From Struthidea cinerea (Eukaryota; Chordata; Aves; Passeriformes; Corcoracidae): 64,000 nucleotides of DNA. Below are positions 45,601 to 60,600 of this stretch, piece after piece. Position 1 is the first letter of the stretch; each line of letters begins with the position of its first letter. Made by a program: the position numbers and the translations under genes. Under the pieces are notes generated by a model. It saw nothing but the letters and a program-made list of their open reading frames with translations. It made no database searches and was not told where the DNA came from. Location: contig VZTI01004092.1 of NCBI GenBank assembly GCA_013397865.1, forward strand, positions 156,446 to 220,445. Direction: 5' to 3'.

Positions 45601-48600
45601 GAGCACATCGTGCCTCTAGCTACAAGCCTGGGAATTTATGAGGGCAGCAAATTGGCTTCCTTGGTTACGCTGAGCAAATGTACAAGCCAGTGCAATGCAA
45701 ATGAAAGCGGTTTCATCACTTTTCGATGTCAGGGACTTCCCTGTCCCTGGGAAGAACAAAAGCCCCTGGAGTGGAGGTGGAGGTACACAGACCAAAAAGA
45801 GCAGCAGAGGGTTGGGAAGATGTGTGGAAGAAAAATGGAGAGCCTGAGCCGAGAGCTGGGCAGGGATGGTGGAAGAGCTTGCACACTGCTGACTGCTGGG
45901 GCTGGCTTCCACGTGGGCCAGAGCAAGGCAAAGGGAGATGTGCATGCCCAGGGTTTTACATCTGCACGGAAAGCCAGTATTCCCAGAGCGTCAAGGCTCA
46001 ACTGCTTCCACTTGAATTTTTAATGAGCTAAGCTTTTTTTGTTGGACACGAGTGCCATTAAAGCATCTTTTGCCGTTCACGCATGGGTTCAGCTGCCTTT
46101 ACAGCCACTGACAGTGAGCTCTTCACCCCATCCCACCTGGCTTGTTGTCTGGAAGAGTCAGGGCTGAGCTGGCACCGCAGTGTGAAAAGACAGCGTGACT
46201 GAAAAACCACTGTCGAAAGCCATTCCTTCCACATGGATGCATGGCCAGGCACTGCTGAAGCCATGGCAGGGCCAGGGCATCTGAGACCAGAAAGGGAAAT
46301 GGGCTTGGCGGGAAACAGGGGTGCTCAGGGGCAGAGGGTGGTGTCCAGCAGAGAAGGAGCAAAGAAAATGGTGCCTTAGATAATGGGATGGAGTAGAACT
46401 GACAGCCCTTTGGTGCAGGAAGAAGGATCAAAGTCAGGGAATGCAGAGGGGAAGACAGGGAGATGGGTGATGAGGAACAGGGCTACAAAGTGAGTTGAAT
46501 TCTCTTTGTCTCCTATGAAAATTAAGCTCCTGTGTAATGGATGAGGTGGACAAGCAAATGGTCGTACACTGCTTTTTCTAGCCATAGAACAGGCAATTTA
46601 CCGAAAATTGCCTCATGACAGCCTCAGACTTCATAGGGGATGCAGCCTGGAGGAGGCTCACCTTTCCAGCCCCAGGGACTGCAGCTGCCTGGCCTGAGGT
46701 TCACTTTTCCCAGCCTACAGACCAAACCTTGGCAGCTTGGACCAGATATGTAGGCACCTGAATGAAAGCATTCTGCTTTCAGAGTGGCAAGGAGCTGAGC
46801 ACTGGTGCCTCCTGTTCTTGCCACTTCAGTCTGCTTTCCAAAAAATTCTGCTTTTCCCACCAACTCTCTCCAGCCACAATTTTTAGTACATATTCTTCTC
46901 TTCCTCATGCCTCACCCCATGATATTATTTCTTTCCCAAGCATTTTATTTCCATTAACTTCTCTCTTTTGCTCTTTTTCCCGTTCAGGGACTTAATTATT
47001 ACACAAGCTGCTGGGTCCAGTAGTCTGGGCTTGGGAGTCAATATAGTCGGGAGCTCTGTCTGAAGGAGAGTCTCTCTCCCACCCTCTCCCAGTGTCAAGG
47101 GCTTGCTATTCCCTCCTCAGCCACACAGAGCTCCCTGCTGCGATGCAGGGACCCTGAGGAGTTTGACCACAGCTGCCAGATGTGCAGCAGAGATCCGTGA
47201 GAGTGGTCTCACTGCTGGCAGCTGGAAAGCCTCATGACCAACCCGTGCGAGGCGGCCTCACATGGGACCGACACAGGCTGGCAGTCACAAGGCTTGCCAG
47301 CTCCCCCGAGGAATAAATGCCTGACCTGGAAACTGGTAGGTTAAAAGAAAGCATCAGCATATTATGAAAGAGGGTCTAGACGGGAGAGAGCTGAAGCCCG
47401 GATGGATCAGAGCAGAGGGAACACCACGGCACGAGAGTGAGGGCACAGGAGGGAGGTGTCTGTCAGTACAGGTCACTCATCCCACTCGAGGAACTGCAGA
47501 GGGGATGAGCACCCTGGCAGGAAGAGGTAGCTGGAGCCGTGCTGCATCTGCAGGAGACTCGCTGGACCTACTCCCACCGTCCCTAAAGGGCTGGAGCTCG
47601 TGGCTGCATCACAAGCACAGATCTCAGCCCGGCCTCCCTTCCCCTGCTGGGCTTCCGAGCATCCCACCGTGCCTGCAGAGCTGCACCCCGCCGGTGACAA
47701 GGGACAGTGTCAGTCCAGCAGCCCTGGGCTGCAGGAGATGCCCCACGACCCTGCTGTGCCTCACGAACTGGGCTGCTGACCCAAGTGAAAAATACCTGCT
47801 CCCCATCTGCAGATGCCACAAAGGATGTGTAATCAGCACGTAGAAAAACGAATTTCATTTTTTAACAGAATGCTTCCGAATGAATGTGGAACTGCAGCCG
47901 CTGTTGCAGCCCGTGTTCGTTGGTGTATATGCATAAGCTGCCCTGCTGCTGCTGGTGTGTTTGAATGAATCAGAGCTCCAGCATGCAGACAGAAAGCTTC
48001 TTTGCATGTACTTAGCTGCGCTTTTCAAAAGCTTGTTGTCCTTTTGATGCTTCATTCCCCCCCAGCCTCTCCCTCCAGGCAATGATAGCCCCCCACAGAA
48101 TGCCTGCCCTCCGAGACTGCCTGTCAGAAGGGACGTGGAGAATTTTAGAAGCAAATGCAGCAAATAAATTCCACAGAGTGCTTAGAGGGCTTATTGTCAT
48201 GTCTCGGACTATTTACCAGCACTGAGTGAGTAATCCATGGAGATAATTTTTTTTTTTTTCTGTAAATGTAGCTTCTTTCAGAACATTTAGGTATTATTCG
48301 AATTTTTTTTACTTTTTTTTTGCTAAATAATGTCTGTGGTAATGCAGTCATGAGCTTTATAATGTGTTTATGAGAGTGTGACACGACTGAAAACCAGATT
48401 TGGTTGATTAGATTTTCCTGCAAACCAGGTGTGACATTTCAGGAACAGGTTTGAGTCTGATTGTGAAGCAGGCTTGGGTTTATGAACACTACCTGTAATC
48501 CAAGAGAGCATCCATTTTGTACTGGAGGTTTGTGCTGCAGCAGAAGAGCATGTGGGCACAGGGGAGGATATGACAGACCAAGTGCAGGCTTTTGCAGGAA

Positions 48601-51600
48601 CCTTTGATTTTGATGCACTCAAAAGGAAGGCGTGCTGCAATTCACTGCTTCACTGGGTAGCTACTTTTATGGGGAATTATCAGGAAAAAGAAGTATCAGC
48701 ACTTGTAAAATGGAATAATGGTTTTTGTTTTGTTTTGTGAGGGCTCTGAGGGGCAGGGTGGAGACCTTTTGCTACATCTAACTGCTTCCCCCTCAAGTAT
48801 CCTGTAAAACTTACCTGACGGCAAAGCAGTCAGGCGACCCAGGCACCAGCCTTTCCCAAGGCATGACTCCTTCCTGCTGCCAGGATCAATCCCTGCTAAC
48901 CTATGGACCAGGCCAGGGAGCTGCAGCTCTGCTCAGAGCTGCTGTTGGCCTCAACAACAATGCCAAAATGCTGCATGAAAGCACCGCCCTCACACCATGA
49001 GAGAGGAAAAAACCACTCTGCTAGCACTGTCCCAAGTGCAGAAGGGGACACCACCCTTGTACCTGACGACATTTTTGTGTCTTCCCCCACTTTGTCCCTG
49101 GGCGACCTGCCTCACCTGACTGTCCAGACCCAGCATCATCAGCATGGAGAAGAAGAGGATTGACCAGAGTGGGGACAAGGGCAGCTGTGTGACAACCTGC
49201 GGGTAGGCGAGGAAAGCCAGTCCAGGGCCTGCAGTAAAGAAAAGAGGGATGAGCCCACGTTTACAAAGCATCTGATGGGAAGTCTGGGCTGAGGGCCATG
49301 GTTAAACAGAGACAACAAGTCCTGCAAGCAAGAAAGTCATCAAATTATTGCAACCAAATGGAGCAGGAGCACTTTGCTAGAAAAATAAATTGATATTCAG
49401 AGCTGGTTACAACTTTCCTGGTGCCTTTTTTTTTTTTCCATCACGAAATACTGTTTCTTGAGATAAAAGCTTTCTCTGGGAAGACAGCAATTTCAAAATA
49501 TGTCTTACTGCAGAAAGACACAGTCCCATCATGGTTAAAAAATTATTTTGAGATCACAATCTCAAGCTTTTGCATGAAAAAGGGACTCCAAATTTTGGTC
49601 ACATCTACCGAAAACATAGGTAGTATTTTTCTCCATAGGAAGGTTTCAGACAGCAAATGGCCTAAATGTGTCACCACAGCAAAATAAAACTTCAGCACAC
49701 CTAGTCAGGAAAGACCCAAGAGCACCCCATGTTCTCACAGGTTGCTGTTGCATTTGAACATGGCTTTCTGCCTACCTGAGGAGGCCAGCTCTGACACCGA
49801 CTTCTTTGTGATGTGTGACATGAAGCCAATGATAGAGAAAATAACAAATCCCGCAAATATGCTTGTGGTGGAGTTTATACAACAGACAATAATGGAGTCT
49901 CTGGAAGAGAGAAAGAGAGAGGAAAACACACCTGCAGGTCCCTATCAAGAGCAGAGGGTGGGGTAAACAAAAGACCAAGCCCTGCGGAGAGCTGGTGCTG
50001 TGCCTTGGGCGGGTAGCAGAGGTGACGTACTAAGCGTTCTGCAGGCAGGGAGCCCCTCTACAGAGATGACGGTGTGTCTGTCCCCTAGGCTGCATGCTGC
50101 CAGCAAGGGGACAGCAGAGATCAGGCAGGTTCACCACAACCCCCTCCCTCACCCATGAGCACTCCCTGCCACACAGGAGGATGGAAAAACAACCGACCTG
50201 TAGACATTGTTGTGGAAAGTGTTGTAGCTCCCCAGAGCAATGAGGGAGCCCAGCCCCAGGCCGTAGGAGAAGAAGATCTGAGTGGCTGCGTCCATCCAGA
50301 CCTGCAGAGAAGGAGCCAGAAGAGGAGTGCAGCAGAAGGGGACTCCGTGCTGCAGGTGCACGTCCTGCAGTGGCTCAGAGCAGGGCTGGCAAGGGGACTG
50401 GGTGCAGACTGTGGAGCTGTGGGCTTGGATGTACAGCCCAGTGGGGTGGCCAGGACCTGAGGGAACCCTGTCAGTAGGGCCGAGTCAAGAGTTTCTTACT
50501 AATATCTAATCTGAAGCTATTCTCTTTCAGCTTAAAGCCATTCCCCTTGTCCTATCACTGCATGTCCTTGTCGAAAGTCCCTCTCCAGAGCTTTCCTGTA
50601 GGGCCCTTTATGTGCTGGAAGGCAGGAGATCTGCACCCTTCCCATGTGTCCAGTGCATCAAAGTGCAACCTGGCCCAGCATCAGACATACATCCCCAACC
50701 CTCCAAAATGTGTGAATCAAAGCTGCTTCCTGGGATGGAGGTGGATGGATGAAGGATCATGCATCCTGTTTACAACTGCAGAGGAAGGCAGCTTGAAAAG
50801 CTGGCCCAGTGCCTTAAGGTCTTAAAGCTCAGAAAGCTGGTGACTGGTGACTCTGGAGTCACAGGAGCGTTGCTGCTGAAAAAGGCAGAGTCTTGTGACT
50901 CCTGAAAAATTTTGCCTTTGCAGGAGTCTGGAGTCCCCTCTGTGCTTCCACTGACCAAGGCAACCTTACTGGCCACCACTCATCATCTAAGCACTTCCAA
51001 AAACCGCTGCTGTGTGTGCTGCTGTGCTTGGGCTGCTCCTGAGGCCCCCATGCCTGCACCACCACATTGTCCTTTCTCCGGGACCACCAGAACAAGGCCA
51101 AACCACCAGCCCTGTGACAGTCAGTGAAATGAGGCATTCCCTGCCCAGAGGGGAGGTCCCTTTGTCAGGATAACTTCTGACTCCCCCTGCCCTGTGGATA
51201 ACACTGCTTGAGTACAACAGAGCTGCTGCACAGATTTCCACCCAGGAAGGACCCGTCCCTCAGCTCTGTCTCAGCCTGTGGCACATGGGTCTTGACGGCT
51301 TGAACAGGGTTATCCCAGTGTTATTTTAAGTACTCACAACATTCATGGGAAGTTCCTGGGGAAGCCTAATGCAGACACAGCTGGGAGAGAGCCTTCCTCA
51401 CTAGGCTACAAACCTCAGAGTCAGAGAGCTTCCTGAAGTCAGGCGTGAGGTAGAAGAGGATCCCCTCCTTGGCTCCTGGCAGCGTGACTCCCCGGAACAA
51501 GAGGATGAAAAGCATGAAGTAGGGGTAGGTGGCCGAGAAATACACCACCTGAAAAAGACCCCATGGGAGAGAAGCCATCAGCCCACCAGTACCCAGGAGC

Positions 51601-54600
51601 TTTCCTGCCCATGGTATCGTTGCATCTGGCATGTCCTCCTGTGAGGGGGGCAGGCTCCCAAGCACAGCCACTTTTAGCAGCATTTCCTTGCATTTGCTGT
51701 CTCCCATTCCCATGCTAGTAATGTTTGAGGTTTCTCCCTGCCAATGATACACAAGGACACACTAATCACAAAAGTAGCATGCTAAAGTCTGGATGAAATG
51801 CCCAGAGACAAGGGAATTGCACAGGGATAATTTTAGTCCACAGAAGTAATCCCCTTAAGTCATCACATCCTTATTTTGCAGAGCTAAAGCTGGTGTTTCT
51901 CTAGACCAATGCATCAAGCAAGACGAGTTGTCTTGATTCCCCTGCTTTCTTTTCAGCACTGTTTCAGGATCTCACAGGTATGTGCCATCCCTCATCACAG
52001 GGCCCACACCAGTAATCACCAGGGCTTTGCTGTGGCTGTATAGCTAAAGCCTGTTTGAGAGCCACTGGGGAAGTTAACAGCTTAGGTGACCTACCCCTGA
52101 AGTGCGTCTTTCTGATCTCTCCTCTAGATTATTCCTTTCATAATAGTGTCCCGCTGCACCATGCTGTGCTCTAAATAACACATCCCAGCATCTCAGCATC
52201 GCTGTTTCACTAAATGAAGCAATTACCTTTCTGCTGTGCTAGCCAGGAGCGCTGCACAGGGAACAACAACGGGCTTCTCGTCTGAAGGACTCCCACCAAT
52301 ATCAAAAGGGCAGCAGGGAAATTTTCAAAGGAGATGGTGAGATTTTTTCCACCAGAGGCAGTTTAAGAGACCATGATTGTGAAAAGGGGGAGACCACAAG
52401 AAGCTTCGCTCTCTCAAAGGGCTGTCCCAGGGTGGGAAATACAGGTAATTTCTGACAATGCCTCTTCCCAAAGAGTGTGCGCTCAGATCCACGACATTAC
52501 AGGGAAGAGCTATTCTCTACACTTAGAATGAAAATTACCACAAACACGGTAACAATTTTTACAGCCGTGAAAGGTAAATGTCAGGAATTTAATAGTATCT
52601 ACTGTGATTTTGCCTCTAAACACCGTAATCTTAGTTATAGACACAAATAAAATTGAGTCTGGAGGATATTTTGACAATGCAGCAATGAGAGGCAGCACCA
52701 AAAGACCCAGCCCTCACACTGTACCTTGCCTGTCCACTCCACACCCTTCCAGATGGAGAAGTAGACCAGCAGCCAGGCCAGGGCCAGTGTGCCAGCCAGG
52801 GGCCAGCGGATCGTGCCAGGCTCCCCCAGGCCCCCGGACATCTGGTGCATGTTTCTCCTAAGCGTGGGAGACACTGTGTTAGGAGGAAGTCCAACAATCA
52901 AGGGCAGAGGGATTCGGAGCTCCCAGAGGTGGAGGGTGAAGGGCCAGGTGCAGACAAGCGTGAGAACCCGCAAAAGCCTAGAGAGAACTGAGGTTCATCG
53001 TGATGGGATAAAGGGAGGAGAAGAGAGGTGGAGAGGCTGTGTGCCTGTCCATCCACCTGACCTGCACCTGCACAGCGCACCCCACGCCCACCATGGCCGG
53101 TGGCTGGCTGTAATGCCCTTCAGCCAAAGCTGCCCAAGGAACAGTGCCAACAGGCACAGCCGCAGCCCTGGTGGGCAGGCACAGTGACCGCGGGGAGGGG
53201 AGAAACCTGGCGTGGGCAGGCTGGGGACGTACTCCCAGAACTCGGTGACAGCGCTGGTGAGGTTGGTGGTGTCGTTCAGGGAGTAGTTGGAGAAGCAGCG
53301 GTCGGTGTTCCAGGCGTTCCCGCAGTTCTGCCACGGCAGGTCCTGCACCGGCACAAGGACAGCGGGGTTATCATTCATGTGAGATCTCCCAGCTGAAATC
53401 TGCCGCCTTTTAAACTGAAGCCCCTCAAATTTTTTGCAAAGAGAATGGGCAGCTCCACTGGAGGGGCACGCCCTTGTAGCCAAAAGCATGGAACAATTTT
53501 CCAAAATATGATAAATTGGACAAGGATTTTCCAGGAAAAAATATCATTATGTTATTAGGACAATGTTGTAGGTCCAATAAAATGTTAGCAACTCCCCAGA
53601 CAGAAAGCCACTTCCAATTAACTGTTGGTAATTACTAGCTACAAATTAAAATACTATCAAGGGATATTGTCTTTATAACCATTACAGCTTTTTGCTAGCT
53701 TCACTCAACAAGTGGTTGGAATTTACTGCACAAAGACTAAACAGTGATTTGTTTCTTATGTTTCATTTACACCAACTTCAATGCTTAAAAAGCAACACAG
53801 CCCGGAGAATGGAGGCAACGGGTACACAAACAGACTGTTATAACACAAACACAGGAGTAAATTTAAAGCTCAGTAGCTGTTTCATGCTGTCCACTGCCCT
53901 GATTATAAGCAGCACAAAGGGATTCCTGGGAGATGTTTACACTGTGGGTAGCAGTGTGACAGCAGCACAATGCTACAGACTTAGTGCAATCAGCTCTGGC
54001 ACTGCAGGCAGTGAAGCAGCAGTGTCAGGGGCCGTGTGAGCGTGCAGGGTAAGTCACCCGGGCCACGTAGTGCCACGGCTGAGCCAGCCCAAGGAAAGCA
54101 GCTCGGATACGTCTCCATGTGCAGCTATCTCTTTTCCCAAGCACAGTGCGCCTAGATAAACGCAGACCAGCTATTCTGGGTGATTTCCCTCTGCAGATAA
54201 GACCTGAGGCTCCAGCTCAACAAAGCTTTAAGAAGAGGCTTGTATCCATCCCTATTCATCCATGAACACAGACCTCTTCCAAAATACTATCTGTGTTTTA
54301 AGTGCCTTGTGGCATCAGTGCCTTTAAGTGCTGCCTCCACTGCTCCATCTAAATCAGTTCACTCCAGCAGATGATACCTTCAAACGTGGTATCCTGGCAG
54401 AACGGTGGCTATCGCAGGGGCGGGGGTGACATTCCAGCGGCCACCCAGGCCACTGCACCCACCCGGTGATTTCGCTGAGGACTTGCTAACTGCACTGAAG
54501 CAAAGGCAATGGCTCGGCAGCGCTGCACAGCAGCTCTTCAGTGTTTGCACATTAGAGATGCTGCGCAGCTCTCACAAGGAGGGGCAGGCTGGGGGCAGTT

Positions 54601-57600
54601 TGTTGCTGCTCCATTTCCTCTGAATTTCAGAGGACAGAAACTGCAGAAGGCAGGCTGGGCTCCTATTATAGTTCAAAATACTCTTAGTCAAATTTAGGAG
54701 GGACATGGGACAGACATCGGCCTAGCTTTTTCATTTGCACCTTGGGTCCTTTGGGAGTTTGGAATTATCTCTGTAAAAGAAAAGGCCTTGAGCCAAACAC
54801 CTGGATCTGCCTATGTACACACAAGCACTGTCACCAGCCGGGTCTGCGACACCTGAGTGTACCAAAGCCTCATCCTAAGGTGCGTCCTGCCCAAGCTGTA
54901 GTTGGAATGGGTTCCTCTGGGGAAGACTGCTGTTTATTTGGGAATCCCCTGAGGGTGCATCTAATCACCCACAGCCAATAATTTTTTTCTAGATCCAAGA
55001 GTCTACAGTGATAAGCAGTATTGGTGGTAGAAGCACAGTTGGGAATGCCAAACAGAATAATTCAGCAAAAATCTTGATAGATACTTGAAATTTTTGCTGA
55101 AACAAAAAGTAAAACTGGATGTACAGTGTCCACTATAGCATTTCAGGGTTATAACTAAATGACATTCAAAAAGATCCCATTTGAACCACGGGGTTGATGT
55201 CTTTGAGGCTGCAGGTTGCTCAGAGAGTTATGTTAAGGAAACTCTTACCAGTTTCTGGGCTGAAATAAATAATTCAGGTACTGAGAAGTTAATATGGGGT
55301 GTGATTCTAACCTTGTATGGTAGAAGACCCTGCTGTGGAAGAGGAAACCATGATAAACCATAACACCAAAGCACACACTAAGAGACAGTCACAAGCAGAT
55401 GTCTAGATACTTTCTGAATCATTTTCCCAGCAGAAAAAAAATCCCTTCGATATCATTTATCAACAGAGGAGTGAATAAGAACTAATTAAGATAAGGAGTA
55501 AGTCCTGAGAAATAAGACTATGATATGACAAAACTTGACAAAGCCAGCTCTGGAAATGTGCTGCTCAGATTCGAGCAGCCCTAGAAATAAAACAGAAACA
55601 CAGGGTGAGTTTTAAAGACCGATGAGAGCGGGAAACAGTTCCCGTAGAGGGGATGGGACCATCCCCTCCAGAGGACAAGCATCACTACCCGTCAGCACTA
55701 CAAAATTGCCTCCAGGGCTGATGAACCTCTTGAGGAAGGGTTCAGTAGGATGCTGGCAAGGGCTCTTTGCACAAATGGCAAGCAGCTAGTGCCTGCTTTG
55801 GGGCATAAACAAATCACTGCCCATAAAGGAGTGAGAACCCAGACCACAGCCAGTGCCATGCTGCAGACATGCCCGTGACTCACCGCAGTGAAAGAGTTGA
55901 AGAGATAGTAGAGAGCCCAGGCGATGATGACAATGTAGTAGATGTTCAGCCAGAAGGACAGAACCATAGCTGCCAGTCCCACGCCTGCAAATGAAGGCAG
56001 AGAGCAGCATCAACCCAGGTCTCCAGTACCCAAGGGAGTTCATGGGCACCACAGCAAGTTTCTTTTGAAAACCAGAGAAAGGGAATCAGCTCATCAGAGT
56101 GTGCTATAGTTGCACTGTGAGCTGGTCGGCAAGGGAGGCTCATTCCCTCACAGCTCTCACCCACCCATTTCCACATTTCAGTGCGCTACCAGTACTTCGT
56201 GGACAGAGCTCCGTGAGAAGAGCATCTTGTCACTTCCCCGGCAGATTCACACTTTCCCACATCCAAAGCATTTCTAAATCACCACTGGCTTCTAGAAAAC
56301 AGTTACTCCAAACATGGCAACAGGTTGCATTCCCATGCAATTAAAATAAGCATATGTAGGGAGGCTTGGGAAAACAAAGGGTCTTCTGCAACCAGAGCCC
56401 CTCCATCACAGTCCACACTGCTCATAAAGTCCCTTGTCACCACACAAAGCTGCTTCAACGGAGCACAGTGACTGCAGACATCGAGGCCAAGGACAGCTTG
56501 ATAAAGACAGAGGGGAAAACCCCTCCCCTCACCTGCCACCCCATCCCAGTCCCCGGGGATTTGCTGATTTGCCCTCAAACCATCAATGGGGTTTTGTCTG
56601 TAGTTACGTGCCATTGCTGTCCCAAACACACAGCACAGTACCTTTGAACATGGGTGCTAATCTCCAGACTCCCAGGCCACCAACAGAGGTATACTGGCCC
56701 AGAGCAGTTTCCAGCAGGAAGAGGGGAATCCCAGCAAACACCAGCGTCAGGAAATAAGGGATGAGGAAGGCCCCTGAAAGAAGGAGCAATGTTATCAGGC
56801 AGTTTCCACTTTGATCAATAAGGAAATGCCTCCAGGTGCAGTTTCTTGCTCCACAGCACCTGTGTGATGAGGAGCAGCCTCTGAGAGGTGAGAATTTGCA
56901 GCTGGAGTTGGTGTGTTCGGTGAGTCTCCCACTGAGGTCACCACTGCCTTCCCCTTATCGCTGTGGGTATATATGTACCATGTATACACAAACATTGACA
57001 TCACGAGCTGTGCAATGCCAGGCTCACTTCGTTGTTAGCTGTTTAGACAGTGCTAAACTTAATCTGACAACAAACCCAAAAGCTTGGACACTGACATTGG
57101 TAACTTGTTGATGCTTTCTGTCTTACCTGCAGAAGCCTTCAATTCTTCTTCTTGAGGGAATAGTGCACAGGAATATCTGGCATTGGCCACTGCTTTCTTT
57201 GTTTATAGCTATTTCAGTCTTTTAAGAAAACTGTGCCCAAGACTGTATTGGCTCTAGTAACAGTGCTATATAACACCTCACCTGTGTTTTAGGTTTTACC
57301 CTTAGAATTCCTAGTGAAAATATTCTTCTTCTTCATGGCCCTATGGAAATCATCTCATCACTAGAAAGGAGGTAGAACACCCATTCACTAGAGATATTAC
57401 TGGCACCCAGTTTTTAGAAGAGCAATTAGAATAGGAGAGCCTTGCCATGTGATTGGAAGGCTGTACAAATTCAGGTCATCCTGACTTCTAGGACTTGGGA
57501 CAAAGCTCATTTTTTACCTTTCTCATGAATGTACTGGAGCATGCCATCGTTTCTGAGGAGGACAAACTTTTGCAGAAGATGCTGGCTGGGGGCAGAGAGA

Positions 57601-60600
57601 GGACACTCAGTTTGCCCAGAAGCAGCTGGCAGTGTTCAGGACAGCGCTGATTCCTGCACTAGCCGTAGGGCTGAGCTGTCAGTCTGAATCTTCTCCAGAT
57701 ACTCATGGGAAGCAAACATGGAGTCAGCAAGCAAAGCCACTCTGGAGAGCTGTGGCCCAGCTTGCACCCGGCAGAGCCAGGCTCCAGCAGCTGCTCTCCG
57801 AGGGCAGGGAAGCAGCCAGGCACAGCTAGGGATGTTGGCTCAGGGGACATCCAGCTGGGGACATGTGCCTGCCAAGCAGGGAGCTGAACCCAGCTGGGAG
57901 AGGCAGGTGCCAGCACCCGGCATGGGAGTCCATGGGAGGCAGCGTGCAAGAGGAGCTGGCAGTGGGTGGTGGGGAGGAAACAATCTCCATGCCAGCAGCT
58001 CGGTGACCATGAGCCTGAATCACAAGCTGGCGTGGAAGCGCAGGCTCTTGGCTCCACCAGCAGCCTGGCACAGAGGAGAGAACAGCTTTGGGCATCACTG
58101 TGCCTGCTCAGCAGCCTCCTCTGTGTGCTTGCTAGACACCACAGCCTGCAAGGTCCAGCCCCGGGGAGCCCTGCGGGGAGCCAGTGTCTGCTCCGAGGAC
58201 AGAGCAGCTGCCACCCTGCTGCTGTGGAGTTTGGAGGCTGAGCTTAGCAGCAGTGCAAGTCTCTTCCTTGCTTCTGTGCAAGCAGTTAATGAAATTGGGC
58301 TGCACCCCTGATGATCCTGCATTTCTCATCTACAGCAGGTCAGGAAGGTTTGTAGGCAAAAGATCTTAATAGACTGTTGGGAAAAAAACACCAAATAAAC
58401 TTTTGGACACAAGTCCTTTATCCTGGCTTAACAAAGATACTCAAGAATAGTGGAAAATCTACAAACCAGACCACCTCCTTGAGCTGAGGGCTATTGGCAA
58501 TGACACTGTCACTCTGGAGGGCCAGGTCCCCAAGCAGGCATGGATAATATCCCCGAGTCCTGTAAGCCTGATAGGAAATCAGTTCTGCCTGTGCAAAATA
58601 CGGTTGTGCGTGACCTTGTGAAAGTCCCAGCTTGTCTCCAGATCCATGGGTGTCAAAGGGTGATGACGCTGGTCCTGCTCAGAGCACTGACCCTTGGAGG
58701 TGAGGAAGGATCAGCAGTGCCTGGCACTCACTGTGCAGCCCCAAATCTGCCTGCTCCTAATGTCGTACAGCAGAGAATAACAATCCTTAAAACAGGGAAC
58801 ACTGCCCACGAATCAAAAATTGAGCATTACAAGCTGTTACATGCCATTGCTTCGAGTCTCAGTGTGCAAAGGGGGAGTGCAGGATGCTTATTTAAAGAAT
58901 TGTTTTTCTCTCAAGTTATTCAAGCTTAGGATCTCATAGGCAATTTTTAGCACGTACTGAGCCACATTTAGAGTGAATTTGGAGCCCGGTACAATCCTGT
59001 TGAGATCAGAGGGACTGTATGAGGTTAGAGATCGGTGTAGAGGCTGGAGCCATGGGCACAGCTGGGCACATCCAGCTGCGCGCAGGGCCAGCAGGGAGCC
59101 CAGGCATCACTTTGGGTGAAGCCTGCTCCCCGCAGCGGATGGGCCGAGCGCTGGGCTGCCGTGCCCTGGGCTCCCTGCGCCGAGCAAACCAGCCGTGAGC
59201 CGATGCAATGTGACAGCGGTAAGTGAGACGACAATATTTCCATTCAGTTCAATTTGCCTGTGCGTAATGGAAGCAGCCCACACGGCCGTGCGCCGAGCAG
59301 CGCACATGCAGGACGCTAAAATTAGAGTCCCGCCCACAGTCTGCTGTGCTCCGGAGGCGCCTCCGTCGGGGCAGAGCCGAGGCGGTGCCCGCCCGGTTGC
59401 GAAGGCGCTGCCGTGCGCCCCGGCCCCGCCGCTGCGCTCCGGCTCCCGGTGACGCCGCTGTGCGTCAGCGCTGCCGCCCGCGGGGCCGCCGCTCAGCGCC
59501 GCGGGCTGCGGGAGCCGGCAGGGCCACGGGAAGGAGCCGTCCCGGCTGCCACGAACCGCACGGGGCGGCAGGGGAGGCAGCGTGTCTGGGGGCAGGCAGG
59601 CACCGGTTCCCGCATTTCACCTGCCTGGCGTTTCTGCCCACAGCCGGCTGCTCCTTCTGCGTGCCCGCGGCTGCCAGGGCAGAGTCACCCCGTGTGCCAT
59701 TCCTAATGCTAGTAATAGTGCTCCGCACCTCTGCAGCACCCTCTCGCCTAGGTTCTCAGCTGACTTTATGTGTAGGATCGATTTTAGCTTCACAACACCC
59801 CTCATCTAATTATAGGCATTGTCATCTCCACCTTTACGTGTGAGGAGACAGTCGCAGGCAGCACAGAGCCGCTGTGAGACTCGGGATGACGCAGCAACCA
59901 CGGGGCAGATGCTGGCTACCAAGCAGTGCTGGGACCTAGCCGCGGGGGAAATGTTCCGTGAGGACAGCTAGCAGTCAGAGTGGGGCTAAACAAAGACGAC
60001 AAACCTGCGCCGTGGCTGTGGCACTGGTGGCACAGGCTCCCCGGCGCAGGCCTGGATGATCCCACAGACCTCGCTCAGCTCAGCTGCACATTTCCACCTT
60101 TCCACAAAACCCAAAGAAGCTGTGGATGCCCCACCCCTGAAAGCGTTCAAGGCTGGGTTGGATGTGGCTTTGAGCAACCTGGTCTAGTGAAAGGTGTCCC
60201 TGCCCTTGGCAGTGGGTTTGGAACAGGATGATCTTTAAGGTCCCTTCCAACCTAGACCATCCTATGATTCTACAATTCTATGAAAACAACATACTCAGTT
60301 AGAAATCTTCTTGTCAAATTTGCTAACTTTCTGGTCTCCTGCTGGGATTCACCGCACATGCTTCAGAGAAGGGGCCTAGATACCTTTAAATGCCATGAAG
60401 TTAAATGGACATTGCTTCAGGGAGCAAGACCCTTCTCCTCTTTTCCAGGGTTGGAGGAGAAAAGCATGCTATACCACCTGTGACACAGACAGCAGAAGTG
60501 GGCTGGTGATATGAGAAGTCATGAGAGGCAAAGGCAAAAGGAAAATAAAAAAGACATGGAGAAAAAATGTGACAATTGACCCTCAGAGCAGCATGAATGA

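Larger units (their letters stand above)
49229..53232 (-). other. SLC6A1L: SLC6A1-like introns 4 to 8
   Basis: Introns 49229-49775, 49901-50197, 50302-51413, 51549-52724 and 52858-53232. The 50302-51413 intron contains a CR1 fragment at about 50480-50625; no other element was recognised. Confidence 0.7.
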
